DNA of 64,000 bases from Reyranella soli (GTDB lineage Bacteria; Pseudomonadota; Alphaproteobacteria; Reyranellales; Reyranellaceae). Shown in pieces: positions 32,552 through 42,260 of the stretch. The notes beneath the pieces were generated by a model. It saw only the letters and a program-made list of their open reading frames with translations. It did not search any database and was not told the origin of the DNA. The position numbers and the translations under genes are program-made. How positions within the stretch are numbered: the stretch's first letter is position 1; every line of letters begins with the position of its first letter. The DNA lies in NCBI RefSeq assembly GCF_007992495.1, contig NZ_BKAJ01000066.1, positions 42,739 to 106,738 of the forward strand, given 5' to 3'.

Positions 32552-33655
32552 ATGACAGTCCGCATTCTGGCTCTGGTCGGCGACGCCTACGGCGCGCGCG
32601 GCGGCATCGCCCGCTACAACCGCGACCTCTTCGGCGCGTTGGCCGCGACGGACACGGAGATCCTCGTGTTGCCGCGGCTCGGCGCGGTGAGCGGCGAGGT
32701 GCTTCCTGACGGTGTACGGCAACGGCCCGCCAGGTTCGGGCGGCTGAGCTATTCGCTCGCCGCGCTGTGGGCCGCCTGGCGCTTTCGGCCCGTGGACATC
32801 GTGTTCTGCGGGCATGTCTACATGGCGCCGCTGGCTGCCGTGCTGGCGCGCCTGCTTGGCGCCCGCTACTGGCTGCAGACGCACGGTGTCGAGATCTGGC
32901 GCGACCGCCGCGCCATCGTGCGTCGGGCCATCGAGGCGGCAGACCAGGTGACCGCGGTCAGTCGCGGCACGCGTAAGCATCTGCTCGGCTGGGTCGATCT
33001 CGCGCCTGAACAGGTGCGGGTGTTGCCCAACACCGTCGACGAGCGCTTTGCGCCCGGTCCAGCCTCGCCCGCGCTGCGCGAGCGGCTGAAGCTTGGACCC
33101 GGCCCGATCCTGCTTACCGTGGGCCGCCTGTCGGCAGGTGAGCGCTACAAGGGTCATGAGTTCGTCTTCGCGGCCTTGCCCGAGTTGCGCACACGCTTTC
33201 CCGACCTGATCTATGCCGTGGCGGGCGAGGGTGACGATCGCGCCCGGCTGGAGGCGCGCGCCAATGAGCAGACGGGCGATGCGTCGGCCGTGCGTTTCCT
33301 GGGTTACGTTCCCGACGAGGACCTGCCCGATCTCTATCGCCTGGCCGATCTCTTCGTCATGCCGAGTTCCGAGGAGGGCTTCGGCATCGTCTATCTCGAG
33401 GCGGCGGCCTGCGGGCTGCGCGTGATCGGCGGTGCGGGTGGCGGCAGCGGCGATGCCATTCCTGTCGGCGTGGGTACGATCGTCGATCCCGCCGACCAGG
33501 CTGGCCTGATTGACGCTGTGACCAGGCTGCTCGGGCGAGGACGGGTCGACCCGGTTGCGATCGAGCCCTATCGGCGACCGCACTTTGCAAACACCGCCCG
33601 CTTACTCCTCGCTCGCCTTCTGGCCCAGCGGCGTCGTATGAGGGACAGGGCATGA
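32552..33655 (+). CDS. Glycosyltransferase family 4 protein
   Basis: 367 residues, GT-B fold. The N-terminal acceptor domain begins ILALVGDAYGARGGIARYNRDLF (Gly-rich loop). The nucleotide-sugar domain shows LTVGRLSAGERYKGHEF, VRFLGYVPDEDLPDLYRLADLFVMPS and the EX7E motif EEGFGIVYLEAAACG. It begins 7 bases after asnB and overlaps the next gene by four bases, typical of this operon. Donor and acceptor sugars unknown. Confidence 0.88.
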   Translation: MTVRILALVGDAYGARGGIARYNRDLFGALAATDTEILVLPRLGAVSGEVLPDGVRQRPARFGRLSYSLAALWAAWRFRPVDIVFCGHVYMAPLAAVLARLLGARYWLQTHGVEIWRDRRAIVRRAIEAADQVTAVSRGTRKHLLGWVDLAPEQVRVLPNTVDERFAPGPASPALRERLKLGPGPILLTVGRLSAGERYKGHEFVFAALPELRTRFPDLIYAVAGEGDDRARLEARANEQTGDASAVRFLGYVPDEDLPDLYRLADLFVMPSSEEGFGIVYLEAAACGLRVIGGAGGGSGDAIPVGVGTIVDPADQAGLIDAVTRLLGRGRVDPVAIEPYRRPHFANTARLLLARLLAQRRRMRDRA

Positions 33656-34884
33656 CGACGCTCAGTCCCATGCGTGGCGCCATCTGCATCGTGAGCCCGG
33701 GCAATCTCGCGTCAAATCCACGCGTGCTGAAGGAAGCCGACGCCCTGCATGAGGCGGGCTACGCCGTCACCGCCGTCGTCTGTGACTATACGGAAGCGCT
33801 GCGCGGCTTCGACGACGAGATCTCAGCCAGCGTTGGCTGGAAAGTGCAACGCGTGCCGCGGTCGGCCAGCGAGCGGCCGATCGGCCTGTTGGCAGGTAGC
33901 GTCGCGAAGCTGGCCGGAACGCACATGCCGGTTGCATGGGCGGCCCGGGCCTACGGCGGGCCGGCCGCTGCATTGACGCGAGCGGCGAGCGGCGCGCCGG
34001 CCGATCTCTATATCGGGCACTACATCGCCGGACTGGCCGCGGCGGGCCGGGCCGCCCTGCGTCGCGGCGCGATGCTGGGCTTTGATGCGGAGGATCTGCA
34101 CACCGGAGAGGGTACGGCGCTGCAGGTGAACATGGTGCGAACCATCGAAGGCGTCCTGCTGCCGAATTGTCGCCATGTGACGGCGGCGGCGCCGCTGATC
34201 GGCAAGGCGTATCACGCGCGCTACGGCGTCGAGCCGGCCACGCTGCTCAACGTCTTTCCTCTCGCCATGGCGCCGGCGAAACCGGTATGTGCCGGGCAGG
34301 GGACGTTCAGGGCCTACTGGTTCTCGCAGACGGTCGGCCTGGATCGCGGCTTGCAGGCTTTCATCCAAGCAATGGCGCGCACGACAGCGCCCGTCACTCT
34401 CGATATCCGCGGCGGCGACCGGTGGGGGCATGGCGACAGGCTGATGGAGCTGGCGCGTGAGCTCGGCGTCGCCGGCCGCGTCAACCTGCTGCCCATGGCA
34501 GCGCCGCAGGAGATGGTGCGGCTGGCGGCGGACTACGATATCGGCCTGTCGCTAGAGACCGACGTCGGCGAGAATCGTCGCGTCTGTCTCACCAACAAGA
34601 TCTTCACTTACCTGCTGGCCGGCGTGCCGGTGCTGTTGAGCGATACCCCTGCGCAAGACGCGCTGGCCCCTGAGCTGGGCGCAGCGGCCCGTGTGGTCTC
34701 CCTGGCCGATCCCGATGGCATTGCGTTGGTGCTCGATCGCCTCGCCCGGTCACCCGCGGCGCGGGCCGAGGCGCGGGACACGGCGTGGCGCCTGGGGCGC
34801 GAACGCTATAACTGGGACGTCGAGAAAGGAGCGTTATTGGGCTCCGTCGAACGTGCCTTTGCGAGCAGACGGGTAGCGGCATGA
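33652..34884 (+). CDS. Glycosyltransferase (GT4-like)
   Basis: 410 residues. The N-terminus IVSPGNLASNPRVLKEADALHEAGYAVTAVVCDY is characteristic of GT4-like transferases (the SNPRVxKEA motif). The C-terminal half has YWFSQTVGLDRGL, RVNLLPMAAPQEMVRLAADYDIGLSLET and a variant donor motif NKIFTYLLAGVPVLLSD instead of a classical EX7E. Four-base overlaps with both neighbours show tight translational coupling. Confidence 0.8.
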   Translation: MTTLSPMRGAICIVSPGNLASNPRVLKEADALHEAGYAVTAVVCDYTEALRGFDDEISASVGWKVQRVPRSASERPIGLLAGSVAKLAGTHMPVAWAARAYGGPAAALTRAASGAPADLYIGHYIAGLAAAGRAALRRGAMLGFDAEDLHTGEGTALQVNMVRTIEGVLLPNCRHVTAAAPLIGKAYHARYGVEPATLLNVFPLAMAPAKPVCAGQGTFRAYWFSQTVGLDRGLQAFIQAMARTTAPVTLDIRGGDRWGHGDRLMELARELGVAGRVNLLPMAAPQEMVRLAADYDIGLSLETDVGENRRVCLTNKIFTYLLAGVPVLLSDTPAQDALAPELGAAARVVSLADPDGIALVLDRLARSPAARAEARDTAWRLGRERYNWDVEKGALLGSVERAFASRRVAA

Positions 34885-35603
34885 CGACCCTGAAACAGCG
34901 GATAGGCGCCTGGCTTATCCCGCGCATGCCGGTGAACCCGTGGGTGTTCCGTACTTTCCGCGTCGAACTGAACGCGATGATGGTACGGCTGCTGAACAGC
35001 ATCCATCCCGGCCGCATCGCCCAGCTGCGTGCGCTGCAGCGGCGGCGGGGCGTCCTTGTCAATGTCGGCTGCGGCCCGTTCGGCCAGGACGGCTGGATCA
35101 ATCTCGATCTCTTCCCCGCGCCCGGTGTCACCATGCGCGTCGATTGCCGGTGCGGCCTGCCGCTCGGCGACGGTGCGGCTCGCGGTATCCACGTCGAGCA
35201 CTATTTCGAGCATCTCGAGCCCACCACGGAGCGCCCTCGTTTCCTTGCCGAATGCCGGCGTTGCCTGGAGCCGGGCGGCATTCTGCGCATCATCGTCCCC
35301 GACATGCGGAAGTATGCCGAAGCCTATCTCGCGAACGACTGGACGATGCTGAACCAGATAGGCTGTGGTGGTGAGCTGCCTCAGGCGACCTTCGCCACCA
35401 AGATGGAGGCGTTGAACCACGTCTTCGTGCAGGACGGCGAGCATTATGGCGGTTTCGACGCCGAGTACCTGCGTTGCACGCTCGAGCACGCGGGATTTGC
35501 CGACGTCGCACAGGTGGATTGGCACGAGGGCCGCTTTCCCGATGGGCCGATCGATCGCGAACAGCATCGGCTCTATTCGCTGTACATGGAGGCCCGCCGC
35601 TGA
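34881..35603 (+). CDS. SAM-dependent methyltransferase, class I
   Basis: 240 residues. The SAM-binding beginning is LVNVGCGPFGQDGWINLDLFP, followed by a HVEHYFEHLEP segment and the post-motif CLEPGGILRIIVPDMRKYAEAY, a pattern seen in many methyltransferases inside glycan clusters (predicted SAM-dependent methyltransferase with EHxxEH signature). Likely methylates a sugar or capping group. Overlaps the upstream gene by 4 bases, and its TGA shares a base with the next ATG. Confidence 0.82.
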   Translation: MTTLKQRIGAWLIPRMPVNPWVFRTFRVELNAMMVRLLNSIHPGRIAQLRALQRRRGVLVNVGCGPFGQDGWINLDLFPAPGVTMRVDCRCGLPLGDGAARGIHVEHYFEHLEPTTERPRFLAECRRCLEPGGILRIIVPDMRKYAEAYLANDWTMLNQIGCGGELPQATFATKMEALNHVFVQDGEHYGGFDAEYLRCTLEHAGFADVAQVDWHEGRFPDGPIDREQHRLYSLYMEARR

Positions 35604-36652
35604 TGCGCATCCTGATCACCGCCGATCCGGAGATCGAAGTGCCGCCCCGTCTCTATGGCGGTATCGAGCGCATCATCGACGGCCTGGCGCGCCGGCTGCG
35701 CGCGGGCGGGCAAAAGGTCTGCCTGGTCGCCAAGCCCGGCTCGCAATGCCCGGCCGATGCCTTCCATCCTTGGCCGGGAGCGAGCTCGCTGTCGCGCACC
35801 GACACGGTGCGCAACGGCCTCGCCCTGTGGAGGGCCGTGCGTGCCTTCAAGCCGGACGTCATCCACAGCTTCTCGCGGATTGCCTACCTGGCCCCGCTGC
35901 TGCGTGGTTCGATCCCGATCGTCATGTCGTTCCAGCGCGATCCGACCATGCGCACGGTCGGCACGGCGGTGAAGCTCGCCGCGCCCGAGGTGCTGCGCTT
36001 CACCGGTTGCAGCGACTACATTGCCACCGTTGGGCGGCGCGCCGGCGGCGACTGGCGCGGCATCCCAAACTTCTTCGAGATCGATTCGCTCAACTTCAGC
36101 CCGACCGTCGCGGCGGACGCGCCGCTCTGCTTCCTGAGCCGCGTCGAGAGCATCAAGGGCGCCGACTGGGCGATCGAGATCGCGCGCCGCACCGGCCATC
36201 GGCTGGTGATCGCCGGCAACCACGCCGATTCCGGCGCCGAGGGCGACTATTGGCGAACCAAGATCGAGCCCTGGATCGGCCGCGACGGCATCGAGTATGT
36301 CGGGCCGGTCGACGACGTGCAGAAGAACAAGGTGCTGGGCGAGGCGCGCGCCATGGTCGTGCCTATCCAGTGGAACGAGCCGTTCGGCATCGTGTTCGCC
36401 GAGGCGCTGGGTTGCGGCACGCCGGTCATCTCCTGTCCGCGCGGCTCGCTGCCGGAGATCGTCCGCCAAGGTGTCGACGGTTTCCTGATCAAGTCGATCG
36501 ACGAGGGCTGCGAGGCAGTGGCCAAGCTCGGCACCATCGATCGTGCCGGCTGCCGGCGCCGCGCCGAGCAGGAGTATTCGCCCGACGTCGTGGTCGCGCG
36601 CTATGTCGAGCTGTATGAGAGTGCGCGTTCGGCGCTGAAGTCGCGACGATGA
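35603..36652 (+). CDS. Glycosyltransferase family 4 protein
   Basis: 349 residues. GT-B transferase beginning MRILITADPEIEVPPRLYGGIERIIDGLARRL (the YGGIE loop binds the acceptor). Donor domain: LSRVESIKGADWAIEIARRTG, IEYVGPVDDVQKNKVLGEARAMVVPIQW and the EX7E motif NEPFGIVFAEALGCGTPVI. Start at 35603 sits on the previous stop (TGATG). Specificity unknown. Confidence 0.88.
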   Translation: MRILITADPEIEVPPRLYGGIERIIDGLARRLRAGGQKVCLVAKPGSQCPADAFHPWPGASSLSRTDTVRNGLALWRAVRAFKPDVIHSFSRIAYLAPLLRGSIPIVMSFQRDPTMRTVGTAVKLAAPEVLRFTGCSDYIATVGRRAGGDWRGIPNFFEIDSLNFSPTVAADAPLCFLSRVESIKGADWAIEIARRTGHRLVIAGNHADSGAEGDYWRTKIEPWIGRDGIEYVGPVDDVQKNKVLGEARAMVVPIQWNEPFGIVFAEALGCGTPVISCPRGSLPEIVRQGVDGFLIKSIDEGCEAVAKLGTIDRAGCRRRAEQEYSPDVVVARYVELYESARSALKSRR

Positions 36653-37944
36653 AGCGGCTCGCCCTGGTGAGCGGTCACTTCGCGCCAAGCAACTTGGTCG
36701 GCGCACAGCGGGCGCGGCTGTGGTCGCGTCATCTGCCGGAATTCGGCTGGGAACCTATCATCGTCACGGGCGATCCTGCGCTCTACGAAGAGCGGCCGGA
36801 TGCCGATCTCGAGCGCCTGGTGGCGCCCGGCCTCAGGGTGATCCATGCGCCGACGATGTCGACGCGGCCCGTCCGGTTGGTGGGAGACATCGGCGTGCGC
36901 GCTTTCCGGGGCTGCTTTCGCGTGCTGGCCGAGCTGGCGGCGCGGCGCGAGATCGATTTCGTGCTGATCACCATCCCATCGAACTTCCTGGCGCCCGTCG
37001 GCCGGCTGATCCATCGCCGCTACGGGCTGCCGTTCGGCATCGACTACCAGGATCCGTGGATCAACCGCTGGCCCGGCATCGACGTGCCGTTCAGCCGAGC
37101 CTGGGGCTCGTATCGGCTGGCCTCGATGCTCGAGCCATGGGCGGTGCAGGGGGCGAGCCTGATCACCGGCATGGCGCCGGGTTATGTCGCGGGCATGCTC
37201 GAACGCAATCCCAAGGTCGCCGAGAACGCCGTCGTCGCCTGCATGCCGATGGGCATCGCGCCGGAGGATTACAGTCTGGTGAGTGAGCTCGACCGGCCGC
37301 CGTTCCTGTTCCAGCCGGGCGACGGCCATTTCCACATGATCTACGCCGGTGCCTTGCTGCCGGCGGGCATTGTGGTGCTCGACTCCTTCCTGGCAGGCAT
37401 CGGCACGCTCAAGGCACGGGCGCCCGAGGTCGCCGCTCGCCTGAAGGTGCACTTCGTCGGGACCGGCAGTTCGCCCGACGATCCGGCCGGGCATCAGGTA
37501 CGACCCCGTGCCGAACGGGCGGGCGTCGCCGACATCGTCGACGAGCACCCGCAGCGCATCGGTTACGTCGACGCCCTCAATCACCTCAGCCGCAGCGACG
37601 CGGTGCTGGTGCTGGGCTCGACCGAGACGCACTACACGCCGTCGAAGGTGTTCCAGGCCATGCTGTCTCGCCGGCCGGTCTTCGCCATGCTGCACCGGGA
37701 CAGCACGGCTGTGGATATGGTGCGCTCGATGCAGGCTGGCAGGGTACTGACGCTTAGCGAAGGGTCGTTGCCGGCGGCTGGCGACGTGGCGGAGGCCTTG
37801 CGGTCTTTCATGGCCGACAAGACCTATGATGCCGATGCCGTCGATCGCGCGGCCTTCGACGCCTATTCAGCACGTGCCTCGACACAGGCGCTGGCAACGG
37901 CTCTGGATCTTGCCTGCGAGCGGGCTGCCGCAGGGCGGGGCTAG
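36649..37944 (+). CDS. Glycosyltransferase (GT-B type)
   Basis: 431 residues. N-terminus LALVSGHFAPSNLVGAQRARLWSRHLPEFGWEPIIVTGD matches GT4-like proteins of surface-glycan loci (the FxPxxxxGAQRxxxW pattern), then GIDYQDPWINRWP. C-terminal domain has MIYAGALLPAGIVVLDSFL, RIGYVDALNHLSRSDAVLVLGSTETHYTPSKVFQAML. Overlaps the preceding gene by four bases. No classical EX7E motif; donor unknown. Confidence 0.8.
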   Translation: MKRLALVSGHFAPSNLVGAQRARLWSRHLPEFGWEPIIVTGDPALYEERPDADLERLVAPGLRVIHAPTMSTRPVRLVGDIGVRAFRGCFRVLAELAARREIDFVLITIPSNFLAPVGRLIHRRYGLPFGIDYQDPWINRWPGIDVPFSRAWGSYRLASMLEPWAVQGASLITGMAPGYVAGMLERNPKVAENAVVACMPMGIAPEDYSLVSELDRPPFLFQPGDGHFHMIYAGALLPAGIVVLDSFLAGIGTLKARAPEVAARLKVHFVGTGSSPDDPAGHQVRPRAERAGVADIVDEHPQRIGYVDALNHLSRSDAVLVLGSTETHYTPSKVFQAMLSRRPVFAMLHRDSTAVDMVRSMQAGRVLTLSEGSLPAAGDVAEALRSFMADKTYDADAVDRAAFDAYSARASTQALATALDLACERAAAGRG

Positions 37945-37946
37945 AG

Positions 37947-39095
37947 ATGGCGCGTATCGGTTTCCTGATCAGCCATCCGATCCAGTACTACACGCCGATC
38001 TTCCGTGCGCTGGCGAAACAATGCGATCTCACCGTGTTCTTCGCCCATCGCCAGACCGCCGAGCAGCAGGCACGCGCCGGTTTCGGTGTGGCCTTCGATT
38101 GGGACGTCGACCTGCTGTCGGGCTACGACAGCCGCTTCCTCGTCAATGTCGCGCGCCAGCCGTCGACCGATCGCTTCACCGGCTGCGACACGCCGGGTAT
38201 TGCCGACGAGATCGCCCGCGGCAAGTTCGACGCCTTCGTCGTGCCGGGCTGGGCATTGCGCTGTTACTGGCAGGTCGTCCGCGCCTGTCGCCGTCACGGC
38301 GTGCCAGTGATGGTGCGCGGCGATTCGCAGCTCGGCACCCAGCGCAACAGCTTCGTCCGTGCCGCCAAGTCGCTGGTCTTCTCGCACCTGCTGCGCCGCT
38401 TCGACGGGTTCCTCTATGTCGGTCAGAGGAACCGCGAGTATCTCCTGCACTACGGCGCTCCGGCAGATCGCCTGTTCTTCTCGCCGCACTGCGTCGACAA
38501 CGATGCCTTCGCCGCCGCCAGCGCCGCCGCTGCCGTATCGCGTGATCCCAGTCGCCGCCGGATCCTGTTCGTCGGCAAGCTGATCGCCCGGAAGCATCCT
38601 GCCGATCTGCTGCATGCCGTGTCGCGACTTGCCGGACAACCGATGGAAGTTGCATTCGCAGGCTCCGGCGAGCTCGAGTCCGAGCTCCGGCAGATCGCGG
38701 CAAATGCGTCCATTCGTGCCGACTTCATGGGCTTCGTGAATCAGAGCGAACTGCCGGCGGCGTATGCGGCTGCCGACTTGCTGGTGTTGCCGTCCAACGC
38801 TCGGGAGACGTGGGGACTCGTGGTCAACGAGGCCATGGCGTGCGGCATCCCTGCTGTCGTGTCGGATGCGGTGGGCTGCGGACCCGACCTCATCGATGCA
38901 GGAGCGACGGGGGCAATTTTTCCGTTCGGCGACATCGCTGCCCTGGCGGTCGCCATGCAAGACGTGCTGTCGCTGGATCGGGCCCATGTTCGGCAGCGGC
39001 TCGCAGACAAGATGGCGCTCTATTCGCCGCAGCGTACCGCTGCAGCCATCATCGCGGCGGCGGCGACCCTTGATCGCCGTGCTTCGCGACAGTAA
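37947..39095 (+). CDS. Glycosyltransferase family 4 protein
   Basis: 382 residues. N-terminal GFLISHPIQYYTPIFRALAKQCDLTVFF is a hallmark of a GT4 subgroup (SHPIQYxxPxxR). Donor domain: ILFVGKLIARKHPADLLHAVSRL, DFMGFVNQSELPAAYAAADLLVLPS, and EX7E motif RETWGLVVNEAMACGIPAVVSD. Starts two bases after the previous stop. Confidence 0.88.
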   Translation: MARIGFLISHPIQYYTPIFRALAKQCDLTVFFAHRQTAEQQARAGFGVAFDWDVDLLSGYDSRFLVNVARQPSTDRFTGCDTPGIADEIARGKFDAFVVPGWALRCYWQVVRACRRHGVPVMVRGDSQLGTQRNSFVRAAKSLVFSHLLRRFDGFLYVGQRNREYLLHYGAPADRLFFSPHCVDNDAFAAASAAAAVSRDPSRRRILFVGKLIARKHPADLLHAVSRLAGQPMEVAFAGSGELESELRQIAANASIRADFMGFVNQSELPAAYAAADLLVLPSNARETWGLVVNEAMACGIPAVVSDAVGCGPDLIDAGATGAIFPFGDIAALAVAMQDVLSLDRAHVRQRLADKMALYSPQRTAAAIIAAAATLDRRASRQ

Positions 39096-39230
39096 CGCGA
39101 CCAAGGCTCGGCGATTGTGCGGGCGGAAAAGATATGTCACCTCTTCGGTGTAGTCATGGAATGGAAGTGGCGGTGCAAGGCAGCATTTTTCTCGTTTTCT
39201 CCCCGATGGCGCCGCGGGTACGAGGCGGAC

Positions 39231-40313
39231 ATGGTCGCGCCTGATCGCTGGTATCTCGAGAACCTTCGCTGTCCCGTTGACTATTCGCCGCTCTCCTGGA
39301 ACGGTACGGAACTCGTCACGGCGGCAGGCCGGACCTATCCGATCGTGGACGGCATGCCTGTGATGCTGCGACGCGATCAGCCGCAGACTATCGGCATCGC
39401 GCGCGCCTCGATCGACCGTGCGGTGGGCAACCAGGACGTCATTGATCAGCGTGCTCCCGATTTTTATCTCGAGTCGCTAGGCATCGGCGATAATGAGAAG
39501 GCACGGATTGTCGAGATAATGAAAGGCACCGCGGTGATCGACCCCGTGGTCTCTATGATGGTCGCGGCGACCTCGGGGCAGCAGTATGTGCATATCAAGG
39601 GGGACGCATCGCTCGCCGACTTTCCCATCCCGGACTTGAAGTTGCCACCCGGCAACGGGCGTACGCTGCTGGACCTCGGTTGCAACTGGGGCCGCTGGTG
39701 CTTCGCGGCCGCGCGCGCCGGCTACAAGCCTGTCGGCATCGACCCCTCTCTGGGCGGCGCGATGGCCGCGCGGCGGGTAGCGCGTCAGCTCGGCCTCGAC
39801 GCCAAGTTCGTTGTCGGCGATGCACGCTGGCTTCCCTTCCCTGAAGCCAGCTTCGACACCGTCTGGTCCTACAGCGTGCTGCAGCATTTCTCAAAGATGG
39901 ACGCGAAGCAGGCTTTGCATCAGGCCGGCTACGTTCTTAAGCCGGGTGGCATAGCGAAGATCCAGATGGCCAATTGGCTTGGCATCAGAAGTCTCTATCA
40001 TCAGGCCCGCCGCGGGTTCCGTGAACCCGAGTCGTTCGAAGTGCGCTATTGGTCGACGGCGGAGATCGTCGACGCCTTCAGGACCGCGATCGGGCCGTCC
40101 ACGCTTAGCGTGGACTGCTACTTCGGTCTGGGCTGGCAGTGGGCCGACATGAAGTATATGCGCGCCACGCACAAACCGATTCTGATGGCATCGGAGATCT
40201 TGCGTCGATGCAGCCAAGTCCTGACACCGATGCAGCACGTCGCCGACAGCGTCTTCTGCACGGCGACGAGGCCTTTGACAGTGCCTATAGGCGCTTCCAT
40301 CAAGGCGGGATGA
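39231..40313 (+). CDS. SAM-dependent methyltransferase with Trm112-like N-terminus
   Basis: 360 residues from ATG 39231; in-frame starts at 39117 and 39156 would add up to 38 poorly conserved residues. The N-terminal WYLENLRCPVDYSPLSWNG...YPIVDGMPVML resembles a Trm112-type domain. The methyltransferase core is LLDLGCNWGRWCFAAARAGYKPVGIDPS, GDARWLPFPEASFDTVWSYSVLQHFSK, and LKPGGIAKIQMAN. It overlaps the FkbM gene start by four bases. Probably modifies a glycan residue. Confidence 0.8.
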   Translation: MVAPDRWYLENLRCPVDYSPLSWNGTELVTAAGRTYPIVDGMPVMLRRDQPQTIGIARASIDRAVGNQDVIDQRAPDFYLESLGIGDNEKARIVEIMKGTAVIDPVVSMMVAATSGQQYVHIKGDASLADFPIPDLKLPPGNGRTLLDLGCNWGRWCFAAARAGYKPVGIDPSLGGAMAARRVARQLGLDAKFVVGDARWLPFPEASFDTVWSYSVLQHFSKMDAKQALHQAGYVLKPGGIAKIQMANWLGIRSLYHQARRGFREPESFEVRYWSTAEIVDAFRTAIGPSTLSVDCYFGLGWQWADMKYMRATHKPILMASEILRRCSQVLTPMQHVADSVFCTATRPLTVPIGASIKAG

Positions 40314-41062
40314 CGAGGTCCATGCTGATGGATATCGCCAAAGCCGGAGCAAAGTGGCTCTTCGGCCTCATGGGGCTGCGACTCACGCGAGCCGTAGAAA
40401 ACCGGTTCGACGCGATGAATCGCTGCCTTGGGCACCTGAAGGCGCTGGGATATGAGCCCAAAGTGATCGTCGATGGCGGCGCACATAAAGGATCTTTCGC
40501 TCGTAGCGCACACAAGATCTTCCCGGCCTCGGTCATTCACATGGTCGAGCCACAGGCGTCGTGCCTCCCGCTGCTGAAGGAGCTATGCTCGGATCATCAT
40601 TTCGCAGTGCACCCGTATGCCCTGAGCAATCGACCTGGCATGCTGCCGATGATCAGCGAGCCAACGCCGGACTCTGGGGCGCACATTCCGGCCGCCGACC
40701 GGGTCTTCGAGACGACCATGCAGGTCGAGGCAACCACGCTCGACCAGCTGTTCGCTTCGGATTGTCGGGAGAGTGACCGGACATTGCTCAAGGTCGACTT
40801 GCAGGGTCACGAGCTGCCGGCACTCGAAGGCGCCCTGACTCTGTTGCCTCGCGTCGAGATGATCATCACGGAGGTGACGTTTCTCAGCTGGGAGGGCCTC
40901 CCAACGCGCGCCGATCTCGAGCGCTTTCTCGATGCACGCGGCTTCGACCTGTTCGAGGTCGCGTCCCTGAGTGGACGCGGGAGTGATGGGCGACTCCGGC
41001 AGGGCGACTTTGTGTATGTTCGGAGAGGGACGCCTCTACACAATAGAAATGGGTGGGAGTAA
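40310..41062 (+). CDS. FkbM family methyltransferase
   Basis: 250 residues. FkbM-type O-methyltransferase: VIVDGGAHKGSFARSAHKIFPASVIHMVEPQ (SAM motif I), LKVDLQGHELPALEGALTLLPRVEMIITEVTF (the KxDxxGxE...L motif). Start at 40310 overlaps the previous stop (ATGA). This is the last gene of the rightward run before the insertion element; a leftward FkbM gene and a decayed FkbM piece lie just beyond. Confidence 0.87.
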   Translation: MTRSMLMDIAKAGAKWLFGLMGLRLTRAVENRFDAMNRCLGHLKALGYEPKVIVDGGAHKGSFARSAHKIFPASVIHMVEPQASCLPLLKELCSDHHFAVHPYALSNRPGMLPMISEPTPDSGAHIPAADRVFETTMQVEATTLDQLFASDCRESDRTLLKVDLQGHELPALEGALTLLPRVEMIITEVTFLSWEGLPTRADLERFLDARGFDLFEVASLSGRGSDGRLRQGDFVYVRRGTPLHNRNGWE

Positions 41063-41106
41063 CCGCCCCGCAATCCGAGGAAGAAGCGCGTCCGCAGCAA
41101 ACATCG

Positions 41107-41200
41107 GTTCAGGTGGCCGGCCACCGCAGCAGCCAGTCTCGATGGATGTGTCGGTCAACCATGCGAACATCGGCTTTTCGTACATCGCCGATGCATCACC
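41107..41200 (-). pseudogene. Internally deleted remnant of a leftward FkbM-like gene
   Basis: On the minus strand, YEKPMFAWLT is encoded next to, in a shifted frame, HRDWLLRWPA followed by a stop. These match two separated parts of the intact FkbM protein at 43346-44353 (YEKPVFVWLA and its C-terminal end HRDWLLRWPAI). At DNA level 41114-41150 matches 43351-43387 (35 of 37 bases) and 41157-41183 matches 43982-44008 (24 of 27). About 600 bases between them are missing. So a second FkbM copy has collapsed beside the IS element. The gap 41063-41226 holds nothing else I can support. Confidence 0.65.
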
Positions 41201-41226
41201 GGCAGCGAGTCCATCGGAAACCTAGC

Positions 41227-42255
41227 TGTTTGATCCCGGGGTTTGATGGTGCATTGTTTTCCAGAGAATGGAAGGATGCGCTAACGGCTGCGCCACGACG
41301 ACAGAGGCAATCCGTCGCGCAACACAAAATAGTCAAGAGAGCCTGAGAGCGCTGGCCAGGCGCCACGGCATCAATCAGAAGACAGTTGCCAAATGGAAGA
41401 AGCGCAGCACGACGGTGGATCTGCCGACCGGCCCCAAAGCCCCGAAGTCGACGTCCCCCTCGCTTGAGGACGAAGCCATCGTCGTGGCGTTTCGCAAACA
41501 TACGCTGCTGCTGCTCGATGATTGCCTGTATGCCCTGCAGGCGACGATCCCGCACCTGACACGCTCGTCCTTGCACCGCTGTCTACAACGGCACGGCATC
41601 TCGCGGCTCCCGGAAGTCGAGGACGGCAAGGGTATAAAGCGCAAGTTCAAGACCTACCCGATCGGCTACTTCCATATCGACGTCGCCGAAGTACGTACCG
41701 CGGAGGGCCGGCTCTACCTCTTTGTCGCCATCGATCGGACCTCGAAGTTCGCCTTTACCGAGCTGCACGAGAAAGCCACACGGCGGGTCGCGGCTGACTT
41801 CCTGCTCAACCTCATCAAAGCGGTCCCCTACAAGATCCATACCGTGCTGACCGACAATGGAACCCACTTCAACGATCCCAAAGGCGAGAGTTGGTCAGTC
41901 GCAGACATCAAAGGCATGCTTGAGCGCGGCGAGCTATTCTGGGCTCCTGCCTTCGAAGTGGCGTGCGCTCGCAACGACATCGATCATCGCCTGACCAAGC
42001 CTAAGCACCCGTGGACCAATGGCCAGGTCGAGCGGATGAACCGCACCATCAAGGATGCGACTGTCAAACGCTTCTACTACGAAACTCATGACGAGCTTCG
42101 AGCTCACCTGGCGGACTTCGTGACCGCCTACAACTTCGCCAAACGCCTCAAGACCCTCAAGGGGCTCACGCCCTACGAGTACATCTGTAAGGTCTGGACG
42201 AAAGAGCCAGAACGATTCACCCTCAATCCGCTCCAGCAAATGCCGGGACTAAACA
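41227..42255 (+). mobile_element. IS481-family insertion sequence
   Basis: A 1,029-bp element with imperfect terminal inverted repeats: TGTTTGATCCCGG at the left end and the complement TGTTTAGTCCCGG at the right end (19 of 25 bases match over the full arms). Flanks are CCTAGC (41221-41226) and TCTAGC (42256-42261), matching the NCTAGN six-base target duplication known for IS481. It carries one transposase gene. It landed exactly at the stop codon of the leftward GT25-like gene and regenerates it. Confidence 0.88.
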
Positions 42256-42260
42256 TCTAG
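41268..42260 (+). CDS. IS481-family transposase
   Basis: 330 residues. N-terminal helix-turn-helix (SQESLRALARRHGINQKTVAKWKKR) and an RNase H-like DDE core: first Asp in YFHIDVAEVRTAEGRLYLFVAIDRTSKFAF, second in VLTDNGTHF, Glu in NGQVERMNRTIKD. All catalytic residues are present and the frame is intact, so the element may be active. Its last codons are AAC ATC TAG: the stop TAG lies outside the element, in the duplicated target CTAG. Confidence 0.92.
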   Translation: MEGCANGCATTTEAIRRATQNSQESLRALARRHGINQKTVAKWKKRSTTVDLPTGPKAPKSTSPSLEDEAIVVAFRKHTLLLLDDCLYALQATIPHLTRSSLHRCLQRHGISRLPEVEDGKGIKRKFKTYPIGYFHIDVAEVRTAEGRLYLFVAIDRTSKFAFTELHEKATRRVAADFLLNLIKAVPYKIHTVLTDNGTHFNDPKGESWSVADIKGMLERGELFWAPAFEVACARNDIDHRLTKPKHPWTNGQVERMNRTIKDATVKRFYYETHDELRAHLADFVTAYNFAKRLKTLKGLTPYEYICKVWTKEPERFTLNPLQQMPGLNI